Source: Gammaproteobacteria bacterium
GTDB taxonomy: Bacteria > Pseudomonadota > Gammaproteobacteria > GRL18
Length of the DNA stretch: 6,055 bases
Reading direction: 5' to 3'
Assembly (NCBI GenBank): GCA_023144715.1
Contig: JAGLFC010000176.1
Location: 1 to 6,055 of the forward strand
Positions within the stretch are counted from its first letter, which is position 1. Every line of letters starts with the position of its first letter. Both the position numbers and the translations under genes were made by a program. The notes below the pieces were generated by a model, which was not told the DNA's origin, did not search any database, and worked only from the letters and a program-made list of their open reading frames with translations. This document shows positions 1 through 6,055 of the stretch, piece by piece.

Positions 1-213
1 ATGAATACTATACCTATTGAATTTAGCATTGGCGGTGTTTATATGCCTCCCTTGCTGATGGCATCCATACTGGGAGTGGTGAGTGCATTGATGCTTTCAA
101 GATTATTGAATTCTTATCGCTTATCAAAATACTTTTTTTATCCACCACTGGTTTTTGTCGCACTGTCGATTATATTTACCATGATATACGGCGTTTCAAT
201 CGTCCCATTTTAA
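1..213 (+). CDS. DUF1656 family small inner-membrane protein (AaeX/YdhI-like)
   Basis: This 70-residue protein has two predicted membrane helices, about residues 16-34 and 48-66, joined by a short basic loop (R34, R40, K43). The Pro-Pro pair at 16-17 just before helix 1 and the Tyr-Pro-Pro at 47-49 before helix 2 match the layout of E. coli AaeX and YdhI, as does the length of about 67-78 residues. Members of this family are encoded beside an HlyD-type adaptor and an FUSC-type transporter in aromatic or organic acid efflux loci. Their own role is not well established; they may be an accessory subunit of the pump. The adaptor gene follows after 10 bases, which suggests co-transcription. The ATG is the first base of the window, so its ribosome binding site and promoter cannot be seen, but the N-terminus agrees with the family. 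The transporter gene is probably upstream, outside the window (inference). Confidence 0.85.
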   Translation: MNTIPIEFSIGGVYMPPLLMASILGVVSALMLSRLLNSYRLSKYFFYPPLVFVALSIIFTMIYGVSIVPF

Positions 214-223
214 AGAGAATACA

Positions 224-1348
224 ATGACAAATTATATAAAATACATACTGACTTTTTCACTGGTGGGAATTGCCTTAGCCTTAATTTTATTAAGATATTG
301 GGATTATGTGGTCAACCCTTGGACACGCGATGGTCAAGTACGTGCTAAAGTGGTTCAAATTGCTTCAAGGATCTCGGCACCGATTGTCAACCTTCCCATT
401 AAAGATAATCAATTTGTTAAAAAAGGTGATTTGTTATTTGAATTAGATCCCAGAACATTCAAAGCTGAATTGGATCAAGCACAGGCACAACTGGAAGCAA
501 CCAGTGATACGGTTAAAGCCCTAGAGAAACAAGTGGATGTGTCAAAAGCCAATGTAAAATCTGAGCTGGCCATGATTGAAGAAGCAAAAACATCCATTTC
601 TCAACTGGCTGCTACCATTGTTAAAAATAAAGCAGAACTCATTCGTCAAAAAAACTTAATTCTTGCTAAGGCAACCTCACAAAAAAGTGTTGAAAGTGCA
701 AGAGCAGATTATGATGTTTCTATACAGCAAGAACTCAGCGCACAAGCAGCCTTAGTGCAAGCACAGGCTAGTTTAGGCGAATCAGAAGCGAACTTAGCCA
801 AGGCACAAGCACAACTGGGTGCCATTGGTGAAGACAATGCTCAAGTAAAAGAAGCATTGGCTGCACTTCGCACCGCAGAACTTAATTACGAATTTACAAA
901 AGTGTATGCTCCTGTAGATGGGTATGTGACGAATATTAATATTCGACTGGGTACACAAAGTGTTGCCAATCAGCCTATTCTAGCCTTAGTCGATAGCAAT
1001 AGTTATTGGATTGATGGCTATTTTCAAGAAAATTATATTAGAGATATTAAAAAAGGGAATAAGGCCGTTATTACTTTAATGACCTATTCTGATATTCCTC
1101 TTGAGGGAATTGTGGATAGCCTTGGTTGGGGTATTTCTCAATCCGATGGCAGTACGGGCTTTGAGCTATTACCCTCCATTAGTGCGACCTTTGAGTGGAT
1201 TCGCTTGGCACAACGAGTGCCTGTTCGTATTCAGTTAAAGAATTTGCCCAAAGAAATTGCTTTACGTGTAGGCACAACTTGCTCCGTATTAGTCATGACT
1301 CAAGGACAACATCGAGACGATATTTCGGCACCGATTTTATTGCAATAA
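224..1348 (+). CDS. HlyD-family periplasmic adaptor (membrane fusion protein, AaeA/YdhJ/EmrA type)
   Basis: This is the periplasmic adaptor that should link an inner-membrane transporter to an outer-membrane channel. An N-terminal membrane anchor spans about residues 8-28. It is followed by the NPWTRDGQVRA signature (31-41), typical of the AaeA/YdhJ branch, and the first half of a lipoyl-like domain (about 42-80). A long Ala/Gln/Glu-rich coiled-coil hairpin covers about 80-225. The second lipoyl half includes VYAPVDGYV (227-235), and beta-barrel and membrane-proximal regions follow to residue 374. Near the middle of the hairpin, R141, L145 and S152 fit the RxxxLxxxxxxS tip motif that contacts TolC-type channels. 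At 374 residues it is longer than AaeA (about 310) and closer to EmrA (about 390), mainly because of the hairpin. An AAAGAGAA ribosome binding site lies in the 10-base gap after the DUF1656 gene. The outer-membrane channel gene follows after 13 bases. The substrate is unknown; hydrophobic organic acids or drugs are likely by analogy. Confidence 0.93.
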   Translation: MTNYIKYILTFSLVGIALALILLRYWDYVVNPWTRDGQVRAKVVQIASRISAPIVNLPIKDNQFVKKGDLLFELDPRTFKAELDQAQAQLEATSDTVKALEKQVDVSKANVKSELAMIEEAKTSISQLAATIVKNKAELIRQKNLILAKATSQKSVESARADYDVSIQQELSAQAALVQAQASLGESEANLAKAQAQLGAIGEDNAQVKEALAALRTAELNYEFTKVYAPVDGYVTNINIRLGTQSVANQPILALVDSNSYWIDGYFQENYIRDIKKGNKAVITLMTYSDIPLEGIVDSLGWGISQSDGSTGFELLPSISATFEWIRLAQRVPVRIQLKNLPKEIALRVGTTCSVLVMTQGQHRDDISAPILLQ

Positions 1349-1361
1349 TGAGGAAGAAACT

Positions 1362-2864
1362 ATGAAACATTCTTTGATAATGAGAAGTGTCACCATAAGC
1401 AGTTTTATTATTGCAGGCTTATTAAATGGCTGTAGCAGTGTTGGACCTGATTATGAAACACCCGCCTCACTCGTAGAGAGTGAATGGTTAACGTATAAAA
1501 ATCAACAATTGGCAGAAACACCTCCACTCGAAATAAAATGGTGGGAGAGTACCTTTAATGATAGTACATTAAATAATTTAGTTGAAATTGCTTTAAGTGA
1601 TAATCTGAGCTTACGTTCAGCGGGTTTAAGAGTCCTTCAAGCAAGGCAAAAATTAGCCATTGCTATTGGCAATCAATATCCTCAAACACAAGCATTACAG
1701 GGTAATGCTCAAAGTGGTGCTGACTTTCCTGCCTCTGCTTCACAACAGTATAATGCGGGTTTTAATCTCAGTTGGGAAGCCGATATTTGGGGACGTTTTC
1801 AAAGACAAATAGAATCCGCTTCTGCTGATCTCGATTATAGTGTCGCCGATTATGACGGAGTGATGATCTCTTTAGTGAGTGATGTGGCACAAAATTATTT
1901 AGAGATCCGAACCACCCAAAAACGTTTAGAATTATTTCGAAAAAATTTAAAATTACAAGAAGAAAGCCTGCGTATTACAGAAGCAAAATATAAGGCGGGT
2001 GATGTCAGTGGTTTGGACTCTGAACAAGCTAAAACGCTTTTATTTAATACCCGAGCCACTATTTCAAGCTTAGAACCTACCTTACAGCAATTGAAAAACT
2101 CACTGGCTATTTTATTAGGTAAACCACCCCATGATATAAGTGAATTATTAAAAAATAATCAAGGTTTACCCTTATTTAAAGATGATATTGCGTTAGGAAT
2201 GCCACAAAATTTATTACGCCGTCGTCCTGATATTCGTTCAGCAGAAAAACAATTAGCCTCACAAAGTGCACAGATTGGCTATGCAATCACAGAACTCTAT
2301 CCGCATTTTAGTATTGGCGGTGTGATTGGTACCAATACAGGCAATCAGGGCAGTTATTTATTTCGAGAAGATTATTCAAATTGGAACACATTGGTTTCAT
2401 TTGACTGGAATATTTTTAATTATGGTCGTTTAAAAAGTAATATTAGACTCCAAGATGCACTCTTTCAACAACTCTTAGAAGACTATCGTGAAACAGTGCT
2501 TGAAGCTCAAGGAGAAGTTGAAAATTCTGTGGTTGCTTTTTTAGCTTCAAAGGAACAAGTTGTTGATTATACTCAAGCAGTTATCTCTTCAACCAATGCT
2601 GCACGACTCTCACAAATGCAATATAGAGATGGTTTAGTTAATTTTAATACGGTCATTAGCATATTGCAAACATTAGCTTCACAACAAGATACACTGGCTC
2701 AAACAGAGGGCAATGCGGCCACTGATTTGGTCACTCTTTATAAAGCACTTGGTGGGGGTTGGGAAATTCGTGGTACTCAACTGCCTGACACTCTTTTACC
2801 ACAATCTACTTTTGATGAAATGCTCAAGAGAACGGATTTTTGGGAAGGAAATTTACCACAATAA
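1362..2864 (+). CDS. Outer-membrane efflux lipoprotein, NodT/OprM family (TolC-like channel)
   Basis: This gene encodes the exit duct of the pump, a family that forms trimeric channels of an outer-membrane beta-barrel plus a periplasmic alpha-barrel. The signal peptide ends in the lipobox LNGC with Cys24 as the lipidated residue; Ser at +2 favours the outer membrane. Directly after it comes VGPDYETP (27-34), the N-terminal signature of the NodT family. Other family marks are the WW at 60-61 with a following F-D-L pattern, WEADIWGRF (138-146), LLRRRPDIRSAE (284-295), the FDWNIFNYGR strand region (347-356) and KALGGGW (461-467) near the C-terminus. Two repeated OEP halves span about 60-255 and 275-465. 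The 500-residue length is usual for the family. A strong AGGAAG ribosome binding site at 1351-1356 sits 5 bases before the ATG. Close spacing to the adaptor gene implies that the two work together. Which transporter they serve cannot be seen here. Confidence 0.94.
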   Translation: MKHSLIMRSVTISSFIIAGLLNGCSSVGPDYETPASLVESEWLTYKNQQLAETPPLEIKWWESTFNDSTLNNLVEIALSDNLSLRSAGLRVLQARQKLAIAIGNQYPQTQALQGNAQSGADFPASASQQYNAGFNLSWEADIWGRFQRQIESASADLDYSVADYDGVMISLVSDVAQNYLEIRTTQKRLELFRKNLKLQEESLRITEAKYKAGDVSGLDSEQAKTLLFNTRATISSLEPTLQQLKNSLAILLGKPPHDISELLKNNQGLPLFKDDIALGMPQNLLRRRPDIRSAEKQLASQSAQIGYAITELYPHFSIGGVIGTNTGNQGSYLFREDYSNWNTLVSFDWNIFNYGRLKSNIRLQDALFQQLLEDYRETVLEAQGEVENSVVAFLASKEQVVDYTQAVISSTNAARLSQMQYRDGLVNFNTVISILQTLASQQDTLAQTEGNAATDLVTLYKALGGGWEIRGTQLPDTLLPQSTFDEMLKRTDFWEGNLPQ

Positions 2865-2933
2865 TGTAGTGGAAAAACTATCATTAGTATTGATAAAGAT
2901 TAATTCTTATTTATTAACAGAAAGGAAACAAAA

Positions 2934-3506
2934 ATGACACAAGACATTCAAACGATTGAAACTGTTTTTGTACAAGAAATTAAAAAAAATTCTAAAGTCG
3001 TTATTATAACAGGGGCAGTATTAGTTTTTCTCGGTTTACTCGCTATGGGTGCACCGCTCATTGCTGGTCTTTCTTTAGCCATGATCATTGGTATTATGCT
3101 GATATTAGCAGGACTGGGGCAATTGATTTTTGCCATTAAAACGGATAGAGGTTTTTTGAGTTTAACCATTGCCGCATTAACCTTCTTTATTGGTCTTTAT
3201 ATGCTTGCTAATTTAAAGGCTGCTCTGGGTTCTTTAACTATTTTTTTAGCTATTTATCTCATCGTTTCAGGACTATTTGAAATAATGATGGCAATACAAA
3301 TTCGTCCTCATAAAGGATGGGGATGGGCATTATTTAGCGGTATTATTTCAGCGTTATTAGGCATTATGATTTGGAGTCAATACCCACTGTCTGGTGTTTG
3401 GGCTATTGGTATTCTTATCGGTTTACGTTTGTTTTTTAGCGGTTGGATGTTACTGATGCTTGGTTTAACTGCAAAAAACACAGCGGTTAATGAGTCCGGT
3501 ATTTAA
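2934..3506 (+). CDS. HdeD family (DUF308) six-helix inner-membrane protein
   Basis: The protein has 190 residues, almost all hydrophobic, with six predicted membrane helices at about 21-41, 44-66, 74-92, 97-121, 129-148 and 154-178. The first 20 residues are polar and probably cytoplasmic. HdeD-family features include the repeated Gly-rich helices, the Pro at 41, and the C-terminal half with GWGWALFSG (128-136), the short WSQYPLSGVWAIG loop (147-159) and GLRLFFSGW (163-171). E. coli HdeD, of about the same length, is linked to acid resistance at high cell density, but its biochemical activity is unknown, so no reaction should be assigned. The ATG at 2934 has a good AAAGGAA site seven bases upstream. 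It follows the efflux channel gene after 69 bases and precedes lpxL by 25 bases on the same strand, so it may share their transcript. A link to envelope stress or to the pump is inference from position only. Confidence 0.88.
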   Translation: MTQDIQTIETVFVQEIKKNSKVVIITGAVLVFLGLLAMGAPLIAGLSLAMIIGIMLILAGLGQLIFAIKTDRGFLSLTIAALTFFIGLYMLANLKAALGSLTIFLAIYLIVSGLFEIMMAIQIRPHKGWGWALFSGIISALLGIMIWSQYPLSGVWAIGILIGLRLFFSGWMLLMLGLTAKNTAVNESGI

Positions 3507-3520
3507 TTTAGGATTATACT

Positions 3521-3526
3521 AGGGGA
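3521..3526 (+). promoter_or_regulatory. Ribosome binding site fixing the TTG start of lpxL
   Basis: AGGGGA lies 5 bases before the TTG at 3532-3534. An in-frame TAG at 3520-3522 excludes an upstream start, and the first in-frame ATG would remove 21 residues that align with the N-terminus of LpxL. This makes TTG the best start. Confidence 0.7.
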
Positions 3527-3531
3527 TTGTT

Positions 3532-4434
3532 TTGCAACTAGAATTTTTTCATCCTAAATATTGGCTTTTGTGGATAGGTTTGGGCTTATTACGAATGTTA
3601 ATGTTTTTGCCCTATCCTGCCATTATGTTTTTGGGTAAACAATTAGGAATTTTATTTTATTTCATTGCAAAATATCGCCGACATATTATTCAAACCAATA
3701 TTGCTCTTTGCTTTCCTGAACTCAGTGCAAAAGAAAAAACACAACTCATTAAAGAAAACTTTATTCAAATGGGTTATACCTTGGTTGAAAACCCCCTTTG
3801 TTGGTGGGGCAGTGAACGACAGGTATTACATCGTTCCACCATTATTGGTTTAGAGCATTTACAAACCGCTTTAGATAATAAACACGGGGTTTTATTGCTC
3901 AGTGCGCACTTTGCCGCACTAGAAATTGGCGGTCGAATCACTTCCAATGAAATCCCTCTCACCTTTATGTATCGTCAACATAAAAATAAATTATTTGAGT
4001 GGTTTCAAAGAAAGAGCCGTGAAGGACAAAGTGATGGCATGATTGAACGCAAAGAAGTACGTGCCACGATTAAGGCACTGCGTAATCAAAAACCTGTGTG
4101 GTATGCAGCGGATCAGGATTATGGGCGTAAGCACAGTGTTTTTGCCCCTTTTTTTGGTGTATCAGCGGCCACCATTACAGCCACTAGTGACTTTGCTAAA
4201 TTGGGTAAAGCCGTTGTTATTCCTTTTTTTACCTATCGCAAAAAAGATGCTTCTGGCTATATTATTGAATTATTAGCACCGATAGAACACTATCCTTCTA
4301 ACAATCCCATAAAAGATGCGACTAGAGTCAATAAAATTTTTGAAACCGCTATAAAAAAAGCCCCTGAACAATATTTATGGGCACATCGCCGTTTTAAAAC
4401 ACGTCCAGAAAGTGAGCCTAATTTATATCAATAA
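3532..4434 (+). CDS. lpxL: Lipid A late acyltransferase, LpxL/HtrB family
   Basis: Enzymes of this family move a fatty acyl chain, usually laurate in E. coli LpxL, from acyl carrier protein onto Kdo2-lipid IVA at the cytoplasmic face of the inner membrane, a late step of lipid A synthesis. The 300-residue length is normal. The FHPKYWLLWIGLGLL start (6-20) is followed by one N-terminal membrane segment, then NIALCFPELS (56-65). The catalytic HX4E motif is H126-F-A-A-L-E131. Further marks are WYAADQDYG (190-198), SVFAPFFG (202-209) and a C-terminal PEQYLWAHRRFKTRPE (278-293), nearly identical to E. coli LpxL. LpxP and LpxM are paralogues. The C-terminus points to the LpxL/LpxP branch, but chain length and position specificity cannot be read from sequence. 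Translation starts at TTG, with AGGGGA 5 bases upstream. The gene lies 25 bases after the HdeD-like gene and ends 20 bases from the convergent panC stop. Confidence 0.93.
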   Translation: MQLEFFHPKYWLLWIGLGLLRMLMFLPYPAIMFLGKQLGILFYFIAKYRRHIIQTNIALCFPELSAKEKTQLIKENFIQMGYTLVENPLCWWGSERQVLHRSTIIGLEHLQTALDNKHGVLLLSAHFAALEIGGRITSNEIPLTFMYRQHKNKLFEWFQRKSREGQSDGMIERKEVRATIKALRNQKPVWYAADQDYGRKHSVFAPFFGVSAATITATSDFAKLGKAVVIPFFTYRKKDASGYIIELLAPIEHYPSNNPIKDATRVNKIFETAIKKAPEQYLWAHRRFKTRPESEPNLYQ

Positions 4435-4454
4435 ATGATTAAAATTTGTCTTAC

Positions 4455-5309
4455 TTAACGCTCTATTTGTAGATTATCCAATAAACGAGTATTTGCCAAA
4501 TAAGTTGCTATTAAAATAACAAGCTTCTTATCTGTTAGTGTAGCAGGAGATAAATCACTCTTCCGAATGCTAATATAATCTGTTTTAAAACCTTGGGCAT
4601 CTAACAACTGTATGGCATTTTGTTCTAGCTGTGCGAACTTAGTTTCTCCTGATTTTATCTGATCAGCTAAATTCTTTAGGGTTTGAAAAATAATACCTGC
4701 CTGCTGTTTTTGTGTATTACTTAAAAATTTATTACGAGAACTCAGTGCTAAACCATTATTTTGTCTTACAATAGGATGAGCCAAAATTTCTACTGGAAAA
4801 CAAAGATCTTGCACAAATTGTTTGATCACTTGTAGTTGTTGATAATCTTTAGCCCCAAAAATTGCTTTATGAGGTTGTATAATATTAAATAATTTAGCGA
4901 CAATGGTAGCAACACCCATAAAATGCCCCGGTCGAGAGGCACCTTCAAGAATATCACTGATGACAGGCACCATTAATTGACTATTATCTTGTCCATTCAC
5001 ATTTGAATCAGGATACATTTCATTCACTGTGGGAGCAAATACAACATCACAGGCTCTATTTTTTAATTGCTCAATATCGGTCTCTAAAGTACGTGGATAT
5101 TGTTCAAAATCCTCACCTTTACCAAATTGTAAGGGATTAACAAAAATACTACACACAACAATATCTGCTTGCCTTGAAGCCATTTTAATGAGTTCTAAAT
5201 GTCCCTGATGTAGATTTCCCATGGTAGGGACAAAGGCAATTGTTTTTTCTATGGATTTGTAAGAGGCTATAGTGTGTTTTATATCAGCAATGGTATGAGT
5301 AATTTTCAT
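4455..5309 (-). CDS. panC: Pantothenate synthetase (pantoate-beta-alanine ligase)
   Basis: PanC joins pantoate and beta-alanine using ATP, through a pantoyl-adenylate intermediate, in the cytoplasm. This is the last step of vitamin B5 synthesis before coenzyme A. The 284-residue product from 5309 has the usual family length. Visible motifs are VPTMGNLHQGH (27-37) with the nucleotide-binding HxGH (H34, H37), SIFVNPLQFG (54-63), the YPRT at 71-74, LEGASRPGHFMGV (121-133), FGAKDYQQL (151-159) and GLALSSRN (186-193), equivalent to the KMSKS-like loop. The residue before that loop is Asn185, where E. coli and M. tuberculosis PanC have Asp. The frame stays open for 38 more codons upstream to 5423, but that stretch matches nothing in PanC and crosses the intergenic promoter region, so the ATG at 5307-5309 is chosen. 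Its ribosome binding site is only fair: a GGA about 12 bases upstream. No panB or panD is adjacent, unlike many relatives. It converges with lpxL and diverges from the dolP-like gene. Confidence 0.96.
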   Translation of the reverse strand: MKITHTIADIKHTIASYKSIEKTIAFVPTMGNLHQGHLELIKMASRQADIVVCSIFVNPLQFGKGEDFEQYPRTLETDIEQLKNRACDVVFAPTVNEMYPDSNVNGQDNSQLMVPVISDILEGASRPGHFMGVATIVAKLFNIIQPHKAIFGAKDYQQLQVIKQFVQDLCFPVEILAHPIVRQNNGLALSSRNKFLSNTQKQQAGIIFQTLKNLADQIKSGETKFAQLEQNAIQLLDAQGFKTDYISIRKSDLSPATLTDKKLVILIATYLANTRLLDNLQIER

Positions 5310-5339
5310 AGTAATAGATTTTCCAAAAATTTGATAATC

Positions 5340-5345
5340 AGTATA
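5340..5345 (-). promoter_or_regulatory. Candidate -10 box for panC
   Basis: Read on the minus strand, TATACT lies about 30 bases upstream of the panC ATG, so a transcript would begin about 24 bases before the start codon. No good -35 hexamer is present at 16-18 bases (the best have about 3 of 6 matches), so this is a tentative call from the -10 match and its position alone. Confidence 0.3.
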
Positions 5346-5401
5346 CATGAAAAACAATGATGATAAAAAGCTCAGTGTTACTGTATTTTTTAATAAAAAT
5401 G

Positions 5402-5429
5402 TTGCATCGTTTTTGATAGTCATTATACT
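5402..5429 (+). promoter_or_regulatory. Candidate sigma-70 promoter for the dolP-like gene
   Basis: A -10 box TATACT at 5424-5429 is preceded at 16 bases by TTGCAT (5402-5407), a weak -35 match sharing the leading TTG. Transcription would start near 5436, giving a leader of about 30 bases before the ATG at 5467. Position and spacing are sensible, but in DNA this AT-rich such matches arise often by chance. Confidence 0.35.
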
Positions 5430-5466
5430 AATGGCTTTTCATTTTTACTTTTACTTGGATCATATA

Positions 5467-6048
5467 ATGAAACACTTATTTTATAGTATTATTATTCTTA
5501 ATTTATTCTATTTACTGAGTGGATGTGCTGTTGCAGTCGTGGGTGGTGCGGCTGCTGTGGGTACTTCAATGGCTATTGATAAACGTAGTACCAATGGCAT
5601 GTTTGCAGATCAAGGTATAAAAAATAAATTTACTGAATTATATTTTGCTGATACCGCATTAAATGCTCGAACGCATATTAACTTTACCAGTTATAATCAT
5701 CAAGCACTTATTACAGGAGAAGTGCCTACCGAACAAGACAAACAACAACTGGATGATATGGTTAAACAAATAACCGCAGTTAATCAATATTTTAATGAAG
5801 TGGACGTCGCACCTCTCACATCGTTAATGGTGCGTTCAAATGATTCTTACATCACTACTTTAATTAAGACCAAGGTTTTTAACAGTATAAAAGAATTAGA
5901 AGGTGGTCAAGCTAAAGTTGTCACAGAAAATAGCAGTGTTTTTTTAATGGGCTTAGTGACTCAAAAACAAGCCAATCAAATCACTGAAATTGCTCGTACC
6001 ACCCAAGGTGTTAAACGAGTTGTAAAATTATTTGAATACATTGATTAA
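5467..6048 (+). CDS. dolP: Dual BON-domain outer-membrane lipoprotein, DolP (YraP)-like
   Basis: The 193-residue product matches E. coli DolP (191 residues) along its length. A signal peptide of 19 residues ends in the lipobox LSGC with Cys20 lipidated; Ala at +2 is compatible with outer-membrane sorting. A small-residue AVAVVGGAAAVGTSMA stretch (21-36) and DKRST (38-42) follow, as in DolP. BON domain 1 covers about 47-114, with the conserved Gly84 in LITGEVPT. BON domain 2 covers about 125-193, with VFLMGLVTQKQAN (158-170, Gly162) and GVKRVVKLFEYI (181-192). In E. coli, DolP supports outer-membrane integrity and binds anionic phospholipid through its second BON domain. The Trp in the E. coli NDTWITT segment is Tyr128 here. 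The frame is open back to an ATG at 5347, but those 40 extra residues precede the signal peptide and cover the intergenic region. The ATG at 5467, with GGA 7 bases upstream, is therefore the start. The downstream neighbour is outside the window. Confidence 0.93.
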   Translation: MKHLFYSIIILNLFYLLSGCAVAVVGGAAAVGTSMAIDKRSTNGMFADQGIKNKFTELYFADTALNARTHINFTSYNHQALITGEVPTEQDKQQLDDMVKQITAVNQYFNEVDVAPLTSLMVRSNDSYITTLIKTKVFNSIKELEGGQAKVVTENSSVFLMGLVTQKQANQITEIARTTQGVKRVVKLFEYID

Positions 6049-6055
6049 TGAATAA

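Noticed and set aside
2852..2876. Possible hairpin at the end of the channel gene (CCAC at 2856-2859 with GTGG at 2869-2872, plus an outer TTT/AAA).
   Set aside because: The stem is only 4 pairs, then a mismatch and three A-T pairs, with a 9-base loop and no T-run following on the plus strand. It is not a credible terminator.
2890..2917. TTGATA and TATTAA at 16-base spacing as a promoter for the HdeD-like gene.
   Set aside because: Transcription would start inside the ribosome binding site, leaving almost no leader, and the -10 match is poor in very AT-rich DNA.
2713..2937. A 74-codon plus-strand frame ending in TGA that overlaps the HdeD ATG as ATGA.
   Set aside because: Most of it lies inside the efflux channel gene in another frame, its product resembles no family I know, and the HdeD gene has its own good ribosome binding site. 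The ATGA overlap looks accidental.
3515..3520. TATACT before lpxL as a -10 box.
   Set aside because: There is no -35 at proper spacing, and the start point would fall within a few bases of the TTG start codon.
4435..4454. A bidirectional terminator between the convergent lpxL and panC genes.
   Set aside because: The 20-base gap and the gene ends on either side show no GC-rich stem with flanking T-runs. Termination may be Rho-dependent or may run into the opposite gene.
5310..5423. A 38-residue N-terminal extension of PanC.
   Set aside because: PanC enzymes are about 283 residues and begin a few residues before the first beta strand, as they do with the start at 5309. The extra residues have no counterpart in the family.
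5347..5466. A 40-residue N-terminal extension of the BON-domain protein.
   Set aside because: It would place residues ahead of a clear lipoprotein signal peptide and overlap the panC promoter region. E. coli DolP starts at the equivalent of 5467.

Overview
The window carries seven protein genes on AT-rich DNA. They look like chromosomal genes of a low-GC gammaproteobacterium: a DolP-like dual-BON lipoprotein, an LpxL-type late acyltransferase and an AaeX/YdhJ-type efflux module are all close in sequence to enterobacterial family members as I remember them. I cannot name a genus. I see no rRNA, tRNA, CRISPR array, insertion sequence or phage gene, and no gene looks broken.

Positions 1-2864 hold three tightly packed plus-strand genes: a small DUF1656 membrane protein, an HlyD-family periplasmic adaptor and a NodT/OprM-type outer-membrane efflux lipoprotein. 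Together they form the adaptor and exit duct of a tripartite pump. The inner-membrane transporter, expected to be an AaeB/FUSC-type protein, is not in the window and probably lies just upstream of position 1. After a 69-base gap come an HdeD-family six-helix membrane protein (2934-3506) and an LpxL-type lipid A acyltransferase (3532-4434). All five genes run the same way with short gaps and may be one transcript devoted to the cell envelope.

The second part is a minus-strand panC (pantothenate synthetase, 4455-5309), which converges on lpxL with only 20 bases between their stop codons, and a plus-strand dolP-like lipoprotein gene (5467-6048) diverging from panC. Both of the last two reading frames can be extended at the 5' end across their shared 157-base intergenic region. 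Family alignment places the real starts at 5309 for panC and 5467 for dolP. The region between them contains a candidate -10 box facing each way.

Apart from panC, which makes a precursor of coenzyme A, every gene acts in the envelope: export across both membranes, lipid A maturation and outer-membrane integrity. I found no convincing new system. The points worth a second look are the RLS-type tip motif in the adaptor, the HdeD-LpxL pairing behind a pump, the TTG start of lpxL, and a Trp-to-Tyr change in the DolP-like protein.
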